A stretch of DNA of 64,000 nt from Fuerstiella sp. (GCA_022843805.1 JALHMY010000024.1:36155-100154), one strand, 5' to 3'; shown: positions 20,346-30,159, counted from the stretch's first letter. Notes: a model not told the origin generated them from the sequence alone. Numbers and translations: made by a program.

Positions 20346-21431
20346 ACGAATCGCTCCTCCCCACGGCGCCGTACCCAGAACACTGTGTGTCATTGGCGCA
20401 CAGTGAAGGCCTGGCCGGCACTGAATTTCAAATGACTGCTCAAGGATTGTGGCTGCTTCACGGCAGTCCATATTCCCGATATTGAAGGCGATAATACCGG
20501 TTCGCTGGGCTGATCCGGCATCAGCAAAAATTTTCACGGACGGAATGTCACGCAGCCCCATCCGGAGCCGCTCCGACAGGTCTGCAACCTGTGAATGGAC
20601 CTTCTGTACGGTAACCGTCTGCAGCCAGCGAGTCGCCGCGTAAAGGCCAGCCAGACCGGGCATGTTCAGATTTCCGCTTTCAAACCTGCCAGGCATTGCT
20701 GCAGGCTGCTCCGGCGATTCGCTCGACGTCCCTGTCCCCCCACAACGAACGGGTCTGATCAGTCCTTCCAGTCCTGGTCGAACCGCCAGCACTCCGGTAC
20801 CAAGCGGCCCGAGCAGTCCCTTATGCCCGGCTGCTGCCAGAAAATCGATCTCCAGTTCACGCATATTCATCGGAAAATGGCCGGCTGTCTGGGCAGCATC
20901 AACCAGCAGCATGGCACCAGCAGCATGAGTGATGTCCGCCAGTTGCCGGACCGGCTGAACAACTCCAGTCACATTCGAAGCGTGACTCAGTACGGCCAGT
21001 CGTACCGGTGACAACTCAGCCTGACGCTGGAATTCTGTGACACTGATCTCTCCTGACTCCGCATCAAACGGGACATAGTCCACCTGCAGATTCAGCTCTT
21101 TGGAGAGCTGGGTCAGAGGACGAAGCACAGAATTGTGTTCGAGCTGAGAACTGAGAACTCGATCACCGGCATTCAGAATCCCCCGCAGCAGCAGATTCAG
21201 ACTGTCGGTACAATTGAAGGTAAAGACGGTCGCTGACGCCGATTCAATACCGAGCAGGGCCGCAACCTGACGCCGGCACTGTTCAACCAGATCTGTTGAC
21301 GAACCGGCGGCCGCATGAATGCCGCGGCCGTAAGCCGCGCCGTTTCCCCTCATCCACTGATCCACTGCGTCGTAAACGCCCGGGGCCTTGGGAAAACTGG
21401 TTGCCGCATTGTCCAGATAAATCAAACTCAT
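20265..21431 (-). CDS. Cysteine-desulfurase-like PLP-dependent aminotransferase (class V)
   Basis: 388 residues. [11 protein letters not shown] at the start, the [13 protein letters not shown] region, [11 protein letters not shown] with the cofactor-contacting Asp, and [14 protein letters not shown] with the PLP Lys are typical of the NifS/SufS-like class. The C-terminal CRPGLHCAP carries the candidate catalytic Cys. The closest described group appears to be the 'cysteine desulfurase family protein' related to SufS and CsdB. It would remove sulfur from cysteine (or selenium from selenocysteine), but there is no Suf or Isc partner nearby. The 3' end overlaps the convergent hybrid kinase gene by 81 bases. 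Confidence 0.88.
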   Translation of the reverse strand: MSLIYLDNAATSFPKAPGVYDAVDQWMRGNGAAYGRGIHAAAGSSTDLVEQCRRQVAALLGIESASATVFTFNCTDSLNLLLRGILNAGDRVLSSQLEHNSVLRPLTQLSKELNLQVDYVPFDAESGEISVTEFQRQAELSPVRLAVLSHASNVTGVVQPVRQLADITHAAGAMLLVDAAQTAGHFPMNMRELEIDFLAAAGHKGLLGPLGTGVLAVRPGLEGLIRPVRCGGTGTSSESPEQPAAMPGRFESGNLNMPGLAGLYAATRWLQTVTVQKVHSQVADLSERLRMGLRDIPSVKIFADAGSAQRTGIIAFNIGNMDCREAATILEQSFEIQCRPGLHCAPMTHSVLGTAPWGGAIRLSPGYWNTFEEIDSAISAVSAIAEFA

Positions 21432-21511
21432 GACATCAGGCCATTCTCACCGGTCGTACTCTGAGAGCTCAAATGGGCTTTGTGCCTCTCAGACAACGAT
21501 CGTCACGACCG

Positions 21512-23680
21512 TTACTGCTGGCCAGGCAACCAGAGGCTGCCTCCCCCGCCCTGCTCTGCTTCACTTTGTGGAGTCCACAGACCACCGGAATTCTGAGCAC
21601 CAATTGATACGGGCAACTCCAGCTCCTGCAGAAGGTGTTCGCAATGAGAATCCATCAGCTGCCCCTGAATAACCTCACCGATCTCCGGCAGCTTCCCGAT
21701 GTATCGGTCGCGAATTCGATGCAATAATACGATCAGTTCAGGATCGGTCGGATCATCCAGCCGCATCGCCAGCTCGCGGATTTCGATCTCAAGCAGCTCA
21801 CGGAAGCTTTCGCGGCTTACCGATGCCGTTTTTCTCGCAGTCTGCATACAGGAGGTGATGGTGTCCGGATCGCTTTCCGTTCGGGCGATGGATGCTCGCA
21901 TCAGGCAGGCACGAACGACGCCAAACTGCTCCAGTGCAGCCTGGCGTCGAAGCAGTTCGTCCAGCCCTTTCTTTGCCAGGTCCGCAAATCCCAGCATTGA
22001 TACTCGATTGCAGTACTCAATCAGATGCTGATCGTTCAGCTGAATACAGTCCAGCCGCTGGAGGAAATAACAGGGGAACGCTGCACAGTGCTGACCATCC
22101 GAAAGCGAAGTCGGGGCGGGGTCGGCGATCTGCAGCTTCCGGCGGAGCAATGAAACATCAAACGGTCGTTCATAGTAGCGAGCATTAACCGAAAGTGTGA
22201 GAACGGCAGCCGCGAGTACCACCTTCATGGATGGATCCTTTGCCGCATCAGCAGGAGTTTTTCCGCCGAGCGACAACAGTGGTCTGTTCATCCAGCGACT
22301 GGCAAGCTCGTCATTCCATCCACGGACGATTTTTCGATACTGGCTCTTCGTCACATCGTCAGGACAATAGAGTCTGCAATCAAACTCTCTCGCATCTCTG
22401 GGATGCAAAATCGCAACGGATGGCTGCTGTTTGTCGTCCGAAACCGGCAGCAGCAGATCCCCGCAAACTCTTCGAAGTTCAGCGAGCACGGCTTCGGCCT
22501 GATCCTCAACTACCACAACCCGCAGTATCGGTGTACTGATGTTGTTCGCAGCGGCAGCGGCCTCGTCAATAATATCCAGGAGTTCAACGTCAGCGATTAC
22601 TTCGGAGAGTTGCGAAACATCCGTGATCGCGTCGGCGGGACTGGGACGATTCAGCAGGTCAAACATGGCAACAATGTCCATGCCCGGCGGCAGGGTCGAC
22701 TTCTCAGCGTCCTCCAGATCCTCATCTCCGTAGCGGATCAGCGCCTCCATGTCTTCAACAACGGTCAGCAACTCCGAGCCTGACCTGACGGGCAACCGAT
22801 ACTCGTACAGCGCATAACTTCGTTCAGGAAGTTTCTGATCGAGCAACTGTGCAAGCGATTCCGCTTCCGCTGCTGTATCAGGATCCGTGAGTAAGGTGGC
22901 CGCTTTATGCAAAGCCGCGGCTGCATCGGCAGATCGCCCATCCCATGCTCGACAGAGACCCAGGTTGTGCCAAATGGCACCATTCTGAGCATTTGTTTCG
23001 CTGAGCCTGGAATAGATAATGGCGGCCGGTTCCCAGCAGCCAATCAAACTCAGCTTTCTCGCTCGAAGATCCTGCTGCATTGTTTCATCACTGCCGGAAA
23101 CTGGCAGCAGCGAATGCGGAGTTCTCAGGACAACCGGTACAATGTTGTCTGCTTCCAGCATCGCCAGGTTCATCAAATACTGGCGTCCCTGTTCAGGTCC
23201 CGCCAGCCGGGCAGACAGAGCAAGATGCTCACGACCTCCCATGTATTCCAGGTCCGAAATCATGTTCAGACCGATCAGATGGGCCAGCTGTGCCATTTCC
23301 AGCGGCATCGTCCGGGAACTGATCTGAAATGTTCGATGTATCAGACGTCGCGAAGCCTCAAAGCCGTCTAACGTCAACGCAAGACGAGACAGCCACATTA
23401 GCCCTCGGGGATGGTCAGGATGCTGTTTGAGAAAAGCTGTCAGAATTTCGCGACATTCCTCGTCCCGGTTCATTTGTCGCAGAAGATCGCACAATTCTGC
23501 AACCAGCACTTCACGGTTGGGGAATTTCACCAGCAGGTCTCGTAACTGCTTTTCCGCAGCTTCCGGCTGATTCTCCTGCAGGCGACTGATGCGCTGCAGA
23601 TCCGGCAGAATATCGCTGCAGCAAAATTTCAGCTTCTTCCCGCTTCCACAGGGGCAATTTGAATACGGATTGTTGCTCAT
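21512..23680 (-). CDS. SEC-C motif and TPR-like helical repeat protein
   Basis: 722 residues. The N-terminus is a SEC-C zinc motif, NPYSNCPCGSGKKLKFCC, with the CxC...CC ligands, a motif best known from the SecA tail. Residues about 25-290 are helical repeats of TPR type (for example EAAEKQLRDLLVKFPNREVLVAEL; NAQNGAIWHNLGLCRAWDGRSADAAAALHKAA is a TPR-like unit). The remainder is acidic and helical without a recognised domain. Proteins of this design are common but uncharacterised in Planctomycetes. The start is supported by family position of the SEC-C motif right after Met. It stands between convergent and divergent neighbours and is probably monocistronic. Confidence 0.8.
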   Translation of the reverse strand: MSNNPYSNCPCGSGKKLKFCCSDILPDLQRISRLQENQPEAAEKQLRDLLVKFPNREVLVAELCDLLRQMNRDEECREILTAFLKQHPDHPRGLMWLSRLALTLDGFEASRRLIHRTFQISSRTMPLEMAQLAHLIGLNMISDLEYMGGREHLALSARLAGPEQGRQYLMNLAMLEADNIVPVVLRTPHSLLPVSGSDETMQQDLRARKLSLIGCWEPAAIIYSRLSETNAQNGAIWHNLGLCRAWDGRSADAAAALHKAATLLTDPDTAAEAESLAQLLDQKLPERSYALYEYRLPVRSGSELLTVVEDMEALIRYGDEDLEDAEKSTLPPGMDIVAMFDLLNRPSPADAITDVSQLSEVIADVELLDIIDEAAAAANNISTPILRVVVVEDQAEAVLAELRRVCGDLLLPVSDDKQQPSVAILHPRDAREFDCRLYCPDDVTKSQYRKIVRGWNDELASRWMNRPLLSLGGKTPADAAKDPSMKVVLAAAVLTLSVNARYYERPFDVSLLRRKLQIADPAPTSLSDGQHCAAFPCYFLQRLDCIQLNDQHLIEYCNRVSMLGFADLAKKGLDELLRRQAALEQFGVVRACLMRASIARTESDPDTITSCMQTARKTASVSRESFRELLEIEIRELAMRLDDPTDPELIVLLHRIRDRYIGKLPEIGEVIQGQLMDSHCEHLLQELELPVSIGAQNSGGLWTPQSEAEQGGGGSLWLPGQQ

Positions 23681-24270
23681 TAACCTGGACCTGTTCTGAA
23701 TATTCTATTTTTCAACCTGCGCAACTTGCGCGGGATCGATACAGTTTCAATCAGCGTAATCGTCACACGCTGTTACCCGCTTCATTCGTCTGACAATACC
23801 TAAAGTGCCGGACAATAAACCACTTTCCACGAGGGAACGCCCGGCAGATGGACGAAAGTTGACACCGCGCGACGTCCATTGTCCAGTCACCAACTCGATT
23901 CACCGGTGATTCTGTACAGTGCAGTCGCGACCGTAGTCCCCGACAATCCCTGCAAGGGTTTCCGAATTTCAAAAATCGCTTTTCCGACAGCTCAGGATAT
24001 TAACAGGATTGCCATAGATTGGCAGGTCTGTCTGAACAGTCCTGACGGCACCTGCCAATTGGCCGTTTTTTACGTATTTAACCCTGTTTTTCCTGAAAAT
24101 CGTGTTTTGGATGCCGCCAGCACTGAATCTGCGAGAAACAAAAAAATCGTCCGGCAGTCCATTTTTCCGTGGGCAGTCGATTCCGTCAGCTGTTGAAACC
24201 ACCCGACTGAAACTAGACTTCCGAAAGCGTAAATCGTCGCTTTTCGAAAACTCTGGCAACAAAAACGGCT
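23681..24270. other. Intergenic region with a plus-strand terminator-like hairpin
   Basis: About 590 bases between divergent genes. A 105-codon plus-strand frame (23879-24196) shows no family features and is not called. The region holds one clear signal, the hairpin plus T-run at 24018-24071, listed separately, which has no coding gene in front of it. Composition is more AT-rich than the neighbouring genes. Confidence 0.5.
24018..24071 (+). terminator. Rho-independent terminator-like hairpin without an upstream gene
   Basis: ATTGGCAGGT (24018-24027) pairs perfectly with ACCTGCCAAT (24050-24059); the 22-base loop contains a small inner stem (CTGT/ACAG). Six T residues follow at 24066-24071. 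On the plus strand there is no coding gene between 23680 and this point, so it would end either a small RNA or an attenuated leader of the DUF4432 gene that begins 200 bases further on. Confidence 0.55.
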
Positions 24271-25470
24271 ATGGCAAACGTTCATTTTCAATTGGTTGAT
24301 GTGGATCAGCAGGTTTTCGACTCGGAAACAATCATCACTCCTGCTTCGCTTGGACTGCAGAGCAATCCACAATCCGACTGGTCCATCCGAATGAATCGCC
24401 TTCATGGTGGTCTGTCCGAAGGCGTTGATGTGATCTCGCTCCATTCCGGTGGCCTCCAGCTGGAGGTCCTGCCAACTCGCGGCATGGGGATCTGGAAAGG
24501 ATCCGCAAACGGAGTCCCCCTGGGCTGGAATTCTCCCGTGCAGCGTCCCGTACATCCAAACTGGGTGGACCAGATGCGTCGAGGAGGTATCGGCTGGCTC
24601 GACGGTTTTAACGAACTGATCTGCCGCTGCGGCCTTGGATGGCATGGTGCTCCGGGGAATGACGTCATCTGCGATTCTGATGGTAAAATTCTTTCCGAAC
24701 AGTTTCTTCCCCTGCATGGCCGAATTGCCAATCTGCCCGCCCACAAGGTGTCAGTGTCGGCCTCTGACGACGGCCCCGGTCGCATCGACATCACAGGTGA
24801 AATCGATGAAGCCAGCATGTTCGGCGGTCACCTGCGTCTTCGATCGACATTGTCGGTCGTCCCTGGTGCCTGTGAGTTTCGTATCACCGATGTCGTTACC
24901 AACATGGGAAGCAATCCGGCAGAAGTCGAAATGCTTTATCACTGCAATATCGGCGAACCGTTTCTCGGTGAAGGATCCGAATATCACGGCGCCGCCACAG
25001 AAGTGGCGCCTCGAGATCCTCGTGCGGCCGACGGGATCAATATGTGGAATATCTTCCAGGGGCCAACTCCCGGTTACTCCGAACAGGTCTACTTCACAAA
25101 ACCTGTCGCTGATGCCGACGGTTTTGGTATGGCCGTTCTGACCAATGCAGAAGCGACCGCGGCATTCTGCGTCAGATTCGACACCTCCACACTTCCGTGG
25201 TTCGTCCTCTGGAAAAACACCCAACCCACAGCCGACGGATATGTGACCGGCCTTGAACCCGGCAGCAGTTTTCCAAACCTTCGTTCCGTTGAACGCAAAA
25301 ATGGTCGGGTGATTCGACTGGAGTCCCAGGAGGAAGTCGGATTTGACCTGAAATTCCAGATCGCAACCAACAGACAGCAGGCCCGAAAATTGCTGGACGA
25401 AGTCACCAGCCTGCAGGTCGCCTCTCCCCGAACCATCCATTCGAAGCCGCTTCCGGGCTGGAGCAGCTGA
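24271..25470 (+). CDS. DUF4432 family, aldose-1-epimerase-like protein
   Basis: 399 residues, no signal peptide. The sequence has the galactose-mutarotase-like features of DUF4432: SGGLQLEVLPTRGMGIWKG, GLGWHGAPG, LPLHGRIANLPAHKVSV with a candidate catalytic His, LYHCNIGEPFLGEGS, and a late GLEPGSSFPN. The family is predicted to act on the anomeric centre of sugars or sugar derivatives; the true substrate is unknown. The start is taken at the first ATG, which has only a weak ribosome site. It is oriented with the downstream rlmN gene (98 bases apart), but a functional link is not evident. Confidence 0.85.
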   Translation: MANVHFQLVDVDQQVFDSETIITPASLGLQSNPQSDWSIRMNRLHGGLSEGVDVISLHSGGLQLEVLPTRGMGIWKGSANGVPLGWNSPVQRPVHPNWVDQMRRGGIGWLDGFNELICRCGLGWHGAPGNDVICDSDGKILSEQFLPLHGRIANLPAHKVSVSASDDGPGRIDITGEIDEASMFGGHLRLRSTLSVVPGACEFRITDVVTNMGSNPAEVEMLYHCNIGEPFLGEGSEYHGAATEVAPRDPRAADGINMWNIFQGPTPGYSEQVYFTKPVADADGFGMAVLTNAEATAAFCVRFDTSTLPWFVLWKNTQPTADGYVTGLEPGSSFPNLRSVERKNGRVIRLESQEEVGFDLKFQIATNRQQARKLLDEVTSLQVASPRTIHSKPLPGWSS

Positions 25471-25568
25471 TGTCCGATGTGGAATTGCAGAATTCCCGAT
25501 CGTTTACACCATGAAACAACTGCCCGGAGAACTCTGATCGCTGTACGATAGACGGCCGCCCCACTGGC

Positions 25569-26819
25569 ATGTCTGTCATTTCTCAACTCTGTCGACTGGT
25601 TCTGATCCTTCACGTGAACCCCGCAATACCGCCATCTGAACTCGTCAGCATAACGACCCACATCAGTCCAGCTGTGGACGTGAGTCCACCCGCATTTTCC
25701 GGTCATGTTCCGGATCGCCGAGCGATTCTTGAGCTGACGCCGCAGGAACTGACTGACTGGCTGGCTTCCATCGGTCAGCCACGCTTTCGAGCAAAGCAGA
25801 TTCGCAAGTGGCTGATCAAAGGACGAATCAGCCATTTCGATCAGATGACGAACCTGCCTGTCGAACTTCGACGTCAGCTCAGTGAAGAGTTTCGATTCTC
25901 GTCGTTTGAGTGTTCCGATCATCTGACTGGAAGTGACCAGACCGAAAAGCTGTTATTGAAATTGCAGGATGGTGAGCTTGTTGAATGCGTACTGATGCGT
26001 GATCCCGGTCGCCGTACGGTCTGTATCAGTACCCAGGTCGGCTGTGCGATGGGCTGTATCTTCTGTGCCAGTGGTCTGCTGGGTGTAAAGCGTAATCTGA
26101 CTCCCGCTGAGATTTTCGAGCAGGTACTGGTGCTGCACCGCCTGATGCGAGCTGACGAGCAGATTACGAATGTTGTGGTTATGGGAATCGGAGAACCGCT
26201 GGCCAATTATCGTGCGCTGATGGAGGCATTGGACGTACTCACATCGGAAGAAGACTTCGGACTGGGTGCTCGACGCATCACGGTCTCCACGGTCGGGCTG
26301 CCGGAGAAAATTCGCGAGTTTGCACGGTCCGGCCGACAATTCAACCTGGCTGTTTCACTTCATGCTCCCAACGACGAGCTGCGGACGGAAATCGTGCCGG
26401 TTAATCGCAGTATTGGCATCCAGGATATACTCGCCGCTGCCGACGATTTCTTTGATGCTACGGGGCGGAGGATCAGTTACGAATATGTGCTCATGTCCGG
26501 AATTAATGATCAGCCTGAACACGCGGAACAACTGGCTGCTCTGCTGAGAGGTCGGAATGCGCATGTGAACCTGATTCCCATGAATGGAGTCAGCGAACTG
26601 GTGATGACCGCACCGGGAGAACCGGCAACTCAGCAATTCTGCCAGATACTGGAACAATGGGGCGTGCCGGTGACCGTTCGGAAAAGGAAAGGTGCGGACA
26701 TTGACGCAGCCTGCGGCCAGCTCCGTCTGAACCGGCAGACGGCGAGTCCCGTTCACACGGAAAACCTGCCACAGCAGGTTGCTTTGCTGGCAGTTCCTGT
26801 CAAAGAATCAGACACCTGA
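25569..26819 (+). CDS. rlmN: 23S rRNA (adenine2503-C2)-methyltransferase, radical SAM
   Basis: The radical SAM cluster motif is in STQVGCAMGCIFCASG (CxxxCxxC). Other RlmN hallmarks are the N-terminal LTPQELTDWLASIGQPRFRAKQI helix-turn region, MGIGEPLANY, a LMSGINDQ segment, NLIPMNGV, and the C-terminal RKRKGADIDAACGQL with the conserved methylated Cys near the end. It methylates A2503 of 23S rRNA and possibly A37 of some tRNAs. The first ~45 residues have no family match, so the true start is probably at a GTG inside 25615-25700; I kept the ATG at 25569. It heads a likely operon with the secreted unknown, truD and the YaiI-like gene. Confidence 0.93.
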   Translation: MSVISQLCRLVLILHVNPAIPPSELVSITTHISPAVDVSPPAFSGHVPDRRAILELTPQELTDWLASIGQPRFRAKQIRKWLIKGRISHFDQMTNLPVELRRQLSEEFRFSSFECSDHLTGSDQTEKLLLKLQDGELVECVLMRDPGRRTVCISTQVGCAMGCIFCASGLLGVKRNLTPAEIFEQVLVLHRLMRADEQITNVVVMGIGEPLANYRALMEALDVLTSEEDFGLGARRITVSTVGLPEKIREFARSGRQFNLAVSLHAPNDELRTEIVPVNRSIGIQDILAAADDFFDATGRRISYEYVLMSGINDQPEHAEQLAALLRGRNAHVNLIPMNGVSELVMTAPGEPATQQFCQILEQWGVPVTVRKRKGADIDAACGQLRLNRQTASPVHTENLPQQVALLAVPVKESDT

Positions 26820-26886
26820 TGAAGAGATTGTACGGTCGTCGCAAAAACCGTATCCACAGATCGAAAAACATTGTAGGCGAGCTCCC

Positions 26887-28215
26887 ATGAAACATCTGCC
26901 CCCGGCTTCCTCGTTATTCCGGCACCGCATACTGCTGCACTTGATGTCCTTTTTTGTGCTGGCGGCAGCAGCATCTGCCATGGCAACTGCCGATGAGCTG
27001 GCACCCGTGCAAAAATTCCTTTCCGAAGGGCGACTGACAGACGCATCCGATCACTTTTCCGAACTCCTGAAGACTAACGAAGCGGATCAGCAGGCTCGCT
27101 TTAGTCTGGGAGTTGTCCAGTTTCTTCAGGCCGTCGAAGGTCTTGGATACGACCACTATCGCTACGGACTGCTCGGCGATCGGCGGCGTCAGATCACCTT
27201 TATGCGATTACCTGTACCAGAGAATCCATCCCCGGAAAAACTGAACTACGAAAAGGCCCGGGCAATCATCAGCGGTTTCGTGGAACGACTGGGCATTGCC
27301 GAGAAAACTCTTGCGGACGTCAAACCCACCGGAGTCCTTCTTCCACTGCAGGTCGGAGCGATTCGACTCGATCTGGACAGAAATGGAAAACGAACGAATG
27401 ACGAAACTCTCGGTGCGATTATCGACAGCCTGCAGGGGCCCCGATCGGGCGCAGCAGCCGGATCGACGGCCGGACTGACGATTGCCTTTGATGATGCCGA
27501 TGTGCTCTGGCTGCGGGGCTATTGTCATGTCATGTCAGGGCTTGGCCAGATTGTTCTGGCCTACGACTGGAAGGATCAGTTTGAACGCACCGCACATTTG
27601 TTTTATCCAAACGTCGAAACTCCTTATTCGTATTTGCAGGCTGAAGGTCCCGGCGTTGCTGCCGGCTTCAACCTTCAGAATATCACCGATCTGATCGCCC
27701 TGATTCATACAGTGAACTATGAGGTCACTGAGCCTGCCAGAATGCAGACTGCTCTGCAGCATTTCGAAACCGTCATCACGCTCAGTCGTGAATCGTTCAG
27801 GCTGATCGAAGCCGAAACAGACAATGACCGGGAGTGGATCCCGAATGAGAAACAGACCAGCGCAGTGGGACAAATGCGAGTCGGCCAGGGAATCGTCAAA
27901 GGCTGGTCCAGCTTTCTCGACGAGATGGAACTGATTCTTCAGGGAAAGAAGCTGCTGCCATTCTGGCGAGGTGCCAAAGGTGGTATCCCAATATTTACGA
28001 ACTCCCTCGAACAGGTGCCTGTGCACCCGGAACTGGGGATCAATGTGCGGCGAATCTTTACTGAACCAAAGCGATTCGATGCGATGCTCTGGCTTCAGGG
28101 AACCGGTTTGCATCCCTTCCTGGAAAAGGGTCCGCGGACCGATCAGAAAACATGGCAGGGAATCATGTCTGAGTTCGACGGTGACTTTGTCACTTTCATG
28201 TTCTGGTTCAACTGA
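26887..28215 (+). CDS. Secreted protein of unknown function
   Basis: 442 residues from the ATG at 26887, chosen because it is followed by a clean signal peptide (HRILLHLMSFFVLAAAASA) and preceded by a GGCGAG site; the frame is open further upstream to 26779, overlapping rlmN. The mature start (ELAPVQKFLSEGRLTDASDHFSELL) resembles a TPR-type helix pair. The rest is a helical protein with conserved-looking aromatic patches (GYDHYRYGLLGDRRRQ, WLRGYCHVMSGLGQIVLAYDW, YEVTEPARMQ) but I recognise no family. It sits between rlmN and truD, with only 12 bases to truD, an operon position that says little about its role since it is exported. Confidence 0.75.
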   Translation: MKHLPPASSLFRHRILLHLMSFFVLAAAASAMATADELAPVQKFLSEGRLTDASDHFSELLKTNEADQQARFSLGVVQFLQAVEGLGYDHYRYGLLGDRRRQITFMRLPVPENPSPEKLNYEKARAIISGFVERLGIAEKTLADVKPTGVLLPLQVGAIRLDLDRNGKRTNDETLGAIIDSLQGPRSGAAAGSTAGLTIAFDDADVLWLRGYCHVMSGLGQIVLAYDWKDQFERTAHLFYPNVETPYSYLQAEGPGVAAGFNLQNITDLIALIHTVNYEVTEPARMQTALQHFETVITLSRESFRLIEAETDNDREWIPNEKQTSAVGQMRVGQGIVKGWSSFLDEMELILQGKKLLPFWRGAKGGIPIFTNSLEQVPVHPELGINVRRIFTEPKRFDAMLWLQGTGLHPFLEKGPRTDQKTWQGIMSEFDGDFVTFMFWFN

Positions 28216-28227
28216 CAGGTCGGAAAA

Positions 28228-29418
28228 ATGAAACTGCGTCGACTTCCGGAGGATTTTCGAGTTGAGGAGAAGACATCTCTGCAGCCGGGACGAGGCCCGT
28301 TTGCCCTTTACCGGCTGACGAAAAAGTCGATCGGAACTCCCGAAGCGATCGCAGCGATCGTTGAACGCTGGAACATTCCCCGACGTCGTTTCAGCTATGG
28401 CGGACTCAAGGACCGCCATGCCGTGACCGTTCAGTATCTGACAATTCATCAGGGACCACATAAAGGCCTGCAGCAAAAGTCTTTTGAACTGCAGCACATT
28501 GGCCAAACGACAGCACCGTATACATCGAACGAAATTGTCGCCAACCATTTTCAGCTGGTCCTGCGTGACATGACCGCCTCCGAAGCACATCGTGCAATGT
28601 CTGCTGTGGATGAAGTTCACGCCACCGGGCTGCCAAACTACTTTGATGATCAGCGATTTGGATCTCTGGGAGAATCTCAGGAATGGATTGCCCGCCCGTG
28701 GTGCCTTGGCGACTACGAACGCGCGTTATGGCTGGCGCTGGCTGATCCTCATTCGGGAGATTCGGCCGAAGAAAAACGACAGACTCAGATTCTTCGCGAT
28801 CTCTGGGGACGCTGGCCCGAATGCAAACAGGCTCTGGGGCGATCTCACCGCCGCAGTATCATCACCTATTTATCCGACAAAATTCAGGCAGGGAAAACGG
28901 CCGATTTCCGAGGTGCATTTGCGCGAATCAGTGTGGATCTGCGAGGACTCTATCTGTCCGCCTGGCAGTCAGCACTCTGGAATCGTCTGCTCACCCGTTT
29001 TCAACAGGCCCGCCTGCCCCATTCCAAACTTTTGCCGTTTGAACTGACGAGTGGTCCTGGCCTGTTTCCGGGTTGCCCCGAGCCCAACACGTCCGCACTT
29101 CATGATCTGGATGCAGTTCGCGAAGCCGAATTACCGCTGCCTTCCGCTCGAATTGATCGCCCCGAAGGACTGATTGGTGATCTGCTGGATCAGGTTCTTC
29201 AGGAAGAACAGATGGAACTGAGGCTGCTGCGAGTGAAATATCCGCGTGACAGTTTCTTTTCAAAGGGATCCCGTCGAGCTTTCATTCGCCCTGCGGAACT
29301 TTCCGCATCGATTGAAGATGACGAAATGTATGCCGGTCAAAAGAAAATGCTGCTGAAGTTCCAGCTGCCGCGAGGAAGCTACGCAACCATTCTGGTCAAA
29401 CGACTGACAGAATTCTAA
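28228..29418 (+). CDS. truD: tRNA pseudouridine(13) synthase
   Basis: 396 residues. The TruD family start is seen in RLPEDFRVEEKTSLQPGRGPF, the catalytic Asp lies in the motif FSYGGLKDRHAVTVQ, and NYFDDQRFGSLG is the conserved NxFxxQRFG block. The length and the internal TRUD insert domain (about residues 150-300) fit the family. It converts U13 in certain tRNAs. The ATG follows the upstream stop by 12 bases, and the YaiI-like gene follows 17 bases after its stop, so these are probably cotranscribed with rlmN. Confidence 0.92.
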   Translation: MKLRRLPEDFRVEEKTSLQPGRGPFALYRLTKKSIGTPEAIAAIVERWNIPRRRFSYGGLKDRHAVTVQYLTIHQGPHKGLQQKSFELQHIGQTTAPYTSNEIVANHFQLVLRDMTASEAHRAMSAVDEVHATGLPNYFDDQRFGSLGESQEWIARPWCLGDYERALWLALADPHSGDSAEEKRQTQILRDLWGRWPECKQALGRSHRRSIITYLSDKIQAGKTADFRGAFARISVDLRGLYLSAWQSALWNRLLTRFQQARLPHSKLLPFELTSGPGLFPGCPEPNTSALHDLDAVREAELPLPSARIDRPEGLIGDLLDQVLQEEQMELRLLRVKYPRDSFFSKGSRRAFIRPAELSASIEDDEMYAGQKKMLLKFQLPRGSYATILVKRLTEF

Positions 29419-29435
29419 CGCAGGAAATCTCCGTG

Positions 29436-29894
29436 ATGCAAATCTGGGTCGACGCAGATGCCTGTCCGGTGGACGTCAAGGAGGTTCTGTACAAGGTCTC
29501 CAAACGCCTGAAGATTCCCGTGATTCTGGTTGCCAATCAGATGATGTGGATTCCGAAGTCCGATCTGATTCGACTGGAGCGAGTGGGTGCCGGTGCCAAT
29601 GTGGCCGATGAACGGATTGTGGAGCTGCTGAGTCCGGGAGATCTTGTCATCTCGGCCGATATTCCGCTCGCCGCAAACGCCGTCGCTCGCGGCGCCATTG
29701 TGCTGGATCCTCGCGGGGATGTTTTGAATGCCGACAATGTGGGAAGTCGACTTGCGGCCAGAAATCTGATGGATGAACTTCGGGGGACCGGCATGGAGAC
29801 CGGCGGACCAGCCGCTTACAGTGCTCGCAACCGACAGGATTTCGCCAACCAGCTGGATCGACTGCTGACCATGCTGATGCGCAAGTCGCCATAG
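29436..29894 (+). CDS. YaiI/YqxD family (UPF0178) protein
   Basis: 152 residues. The whole length fits the UPF0178 family: MQIWVDADACPVDVKEVL at the start, VANQMMWIP, SPGDLVISADIPLAA, GAIVLDPRGDVLN and a C-terminal GGPAAYSARNRQDFANQLD. The conserved acidic residues at the N-terminus (DAD) and in the middle (SADIPLA) resemble PIN/NYN-type nuclease active sites, but the biochemical function of the family is not established. The ATG at 29436 is preferred over a GTG one codon earlier; AGGAAA lies upstream. It is the last gene of the rlmN-truD group. Confidence 0.9.
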   Translation: MQIWVDADACPVDVKEVLYKVSKRLKIPVILVANQMMWIPKSDLIRLERVGAGANVADERIVELLSPGDLVISADIPLAANAVARGAIVLDPRGDVLNADNVGSRLAARNLMDELRGTGMETGGPAAYSARNRQDFANQLDRLLTMLMRKSP

Positions 29895-29936
29895 CACTTT
29901 GCCGGGCATGGTCCCCGGACGGAGCCGTTCACGGCC

Positions 29937-30071
29937 TCAGCCATTCAGCAGAGAGGGCGTGGGCTGTTTGCGGAGCTTTGCTTCAATGGAAGACTTCAGA
30001 GATTCGAAGAAGCTGCGTTGTTGTTTTCGGCATGTGGCCAGAGCAGTCCACATGCGTTCGTGAGAGCTTGT
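29937..30071 (-). pseudogene. IS66-like transposase C-terminal remnant
   Basis: Reading the minus strand from 30071 to the TGA at 29937 gives about 44 residues, including ERMWTALATCRKQQRSFFES and ending KQPTPSLLNG. This matches the C-terminal tail typical of IS66-family transposases (TLATCRxQxR...PxPSLL). No catalytic core is present: upstream of it the frame runs into the 92-base palindromic repeat at 30068-30159. It is therefore a relic, either from deletion or from insertion of the repeat. Recognition is by tail motif alone. Confidence 0.6.
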
Positions 30072-30159
30072 ACCGGCCGGTTGACACCGGGCCGCTCGCC
30101 AGATCGCAATGCGTTTTGGCGAGCGGGATGCGTCAGCTTCCCGGTATGCGATTCCCCCC
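30068..30159. repeat. Palindromic intergenic repeat, copy 1 (~92 bp)
   Basis: Starts TTGTACCGGCCGG and ends with a run of C. It shares its order of blocks with 30220-30311: TGACACCG, CGCTCGCCA, TTTTGGCGAGCGGGATGCGT, CAGCTTCCCG, TATGC, ATTCCCCC. The core CGCTCGCCA / TGGCGAGCG forms a hairpin. REP-like repeats of this appearance are common in planctomycete spacers. Confidence 0.75.

Noticed and set aside
27535..28620. 361-residue minus-strand frame
   Set aside because: It lies opposite the secreted unknown and truD, whose frames carry the family evidence.
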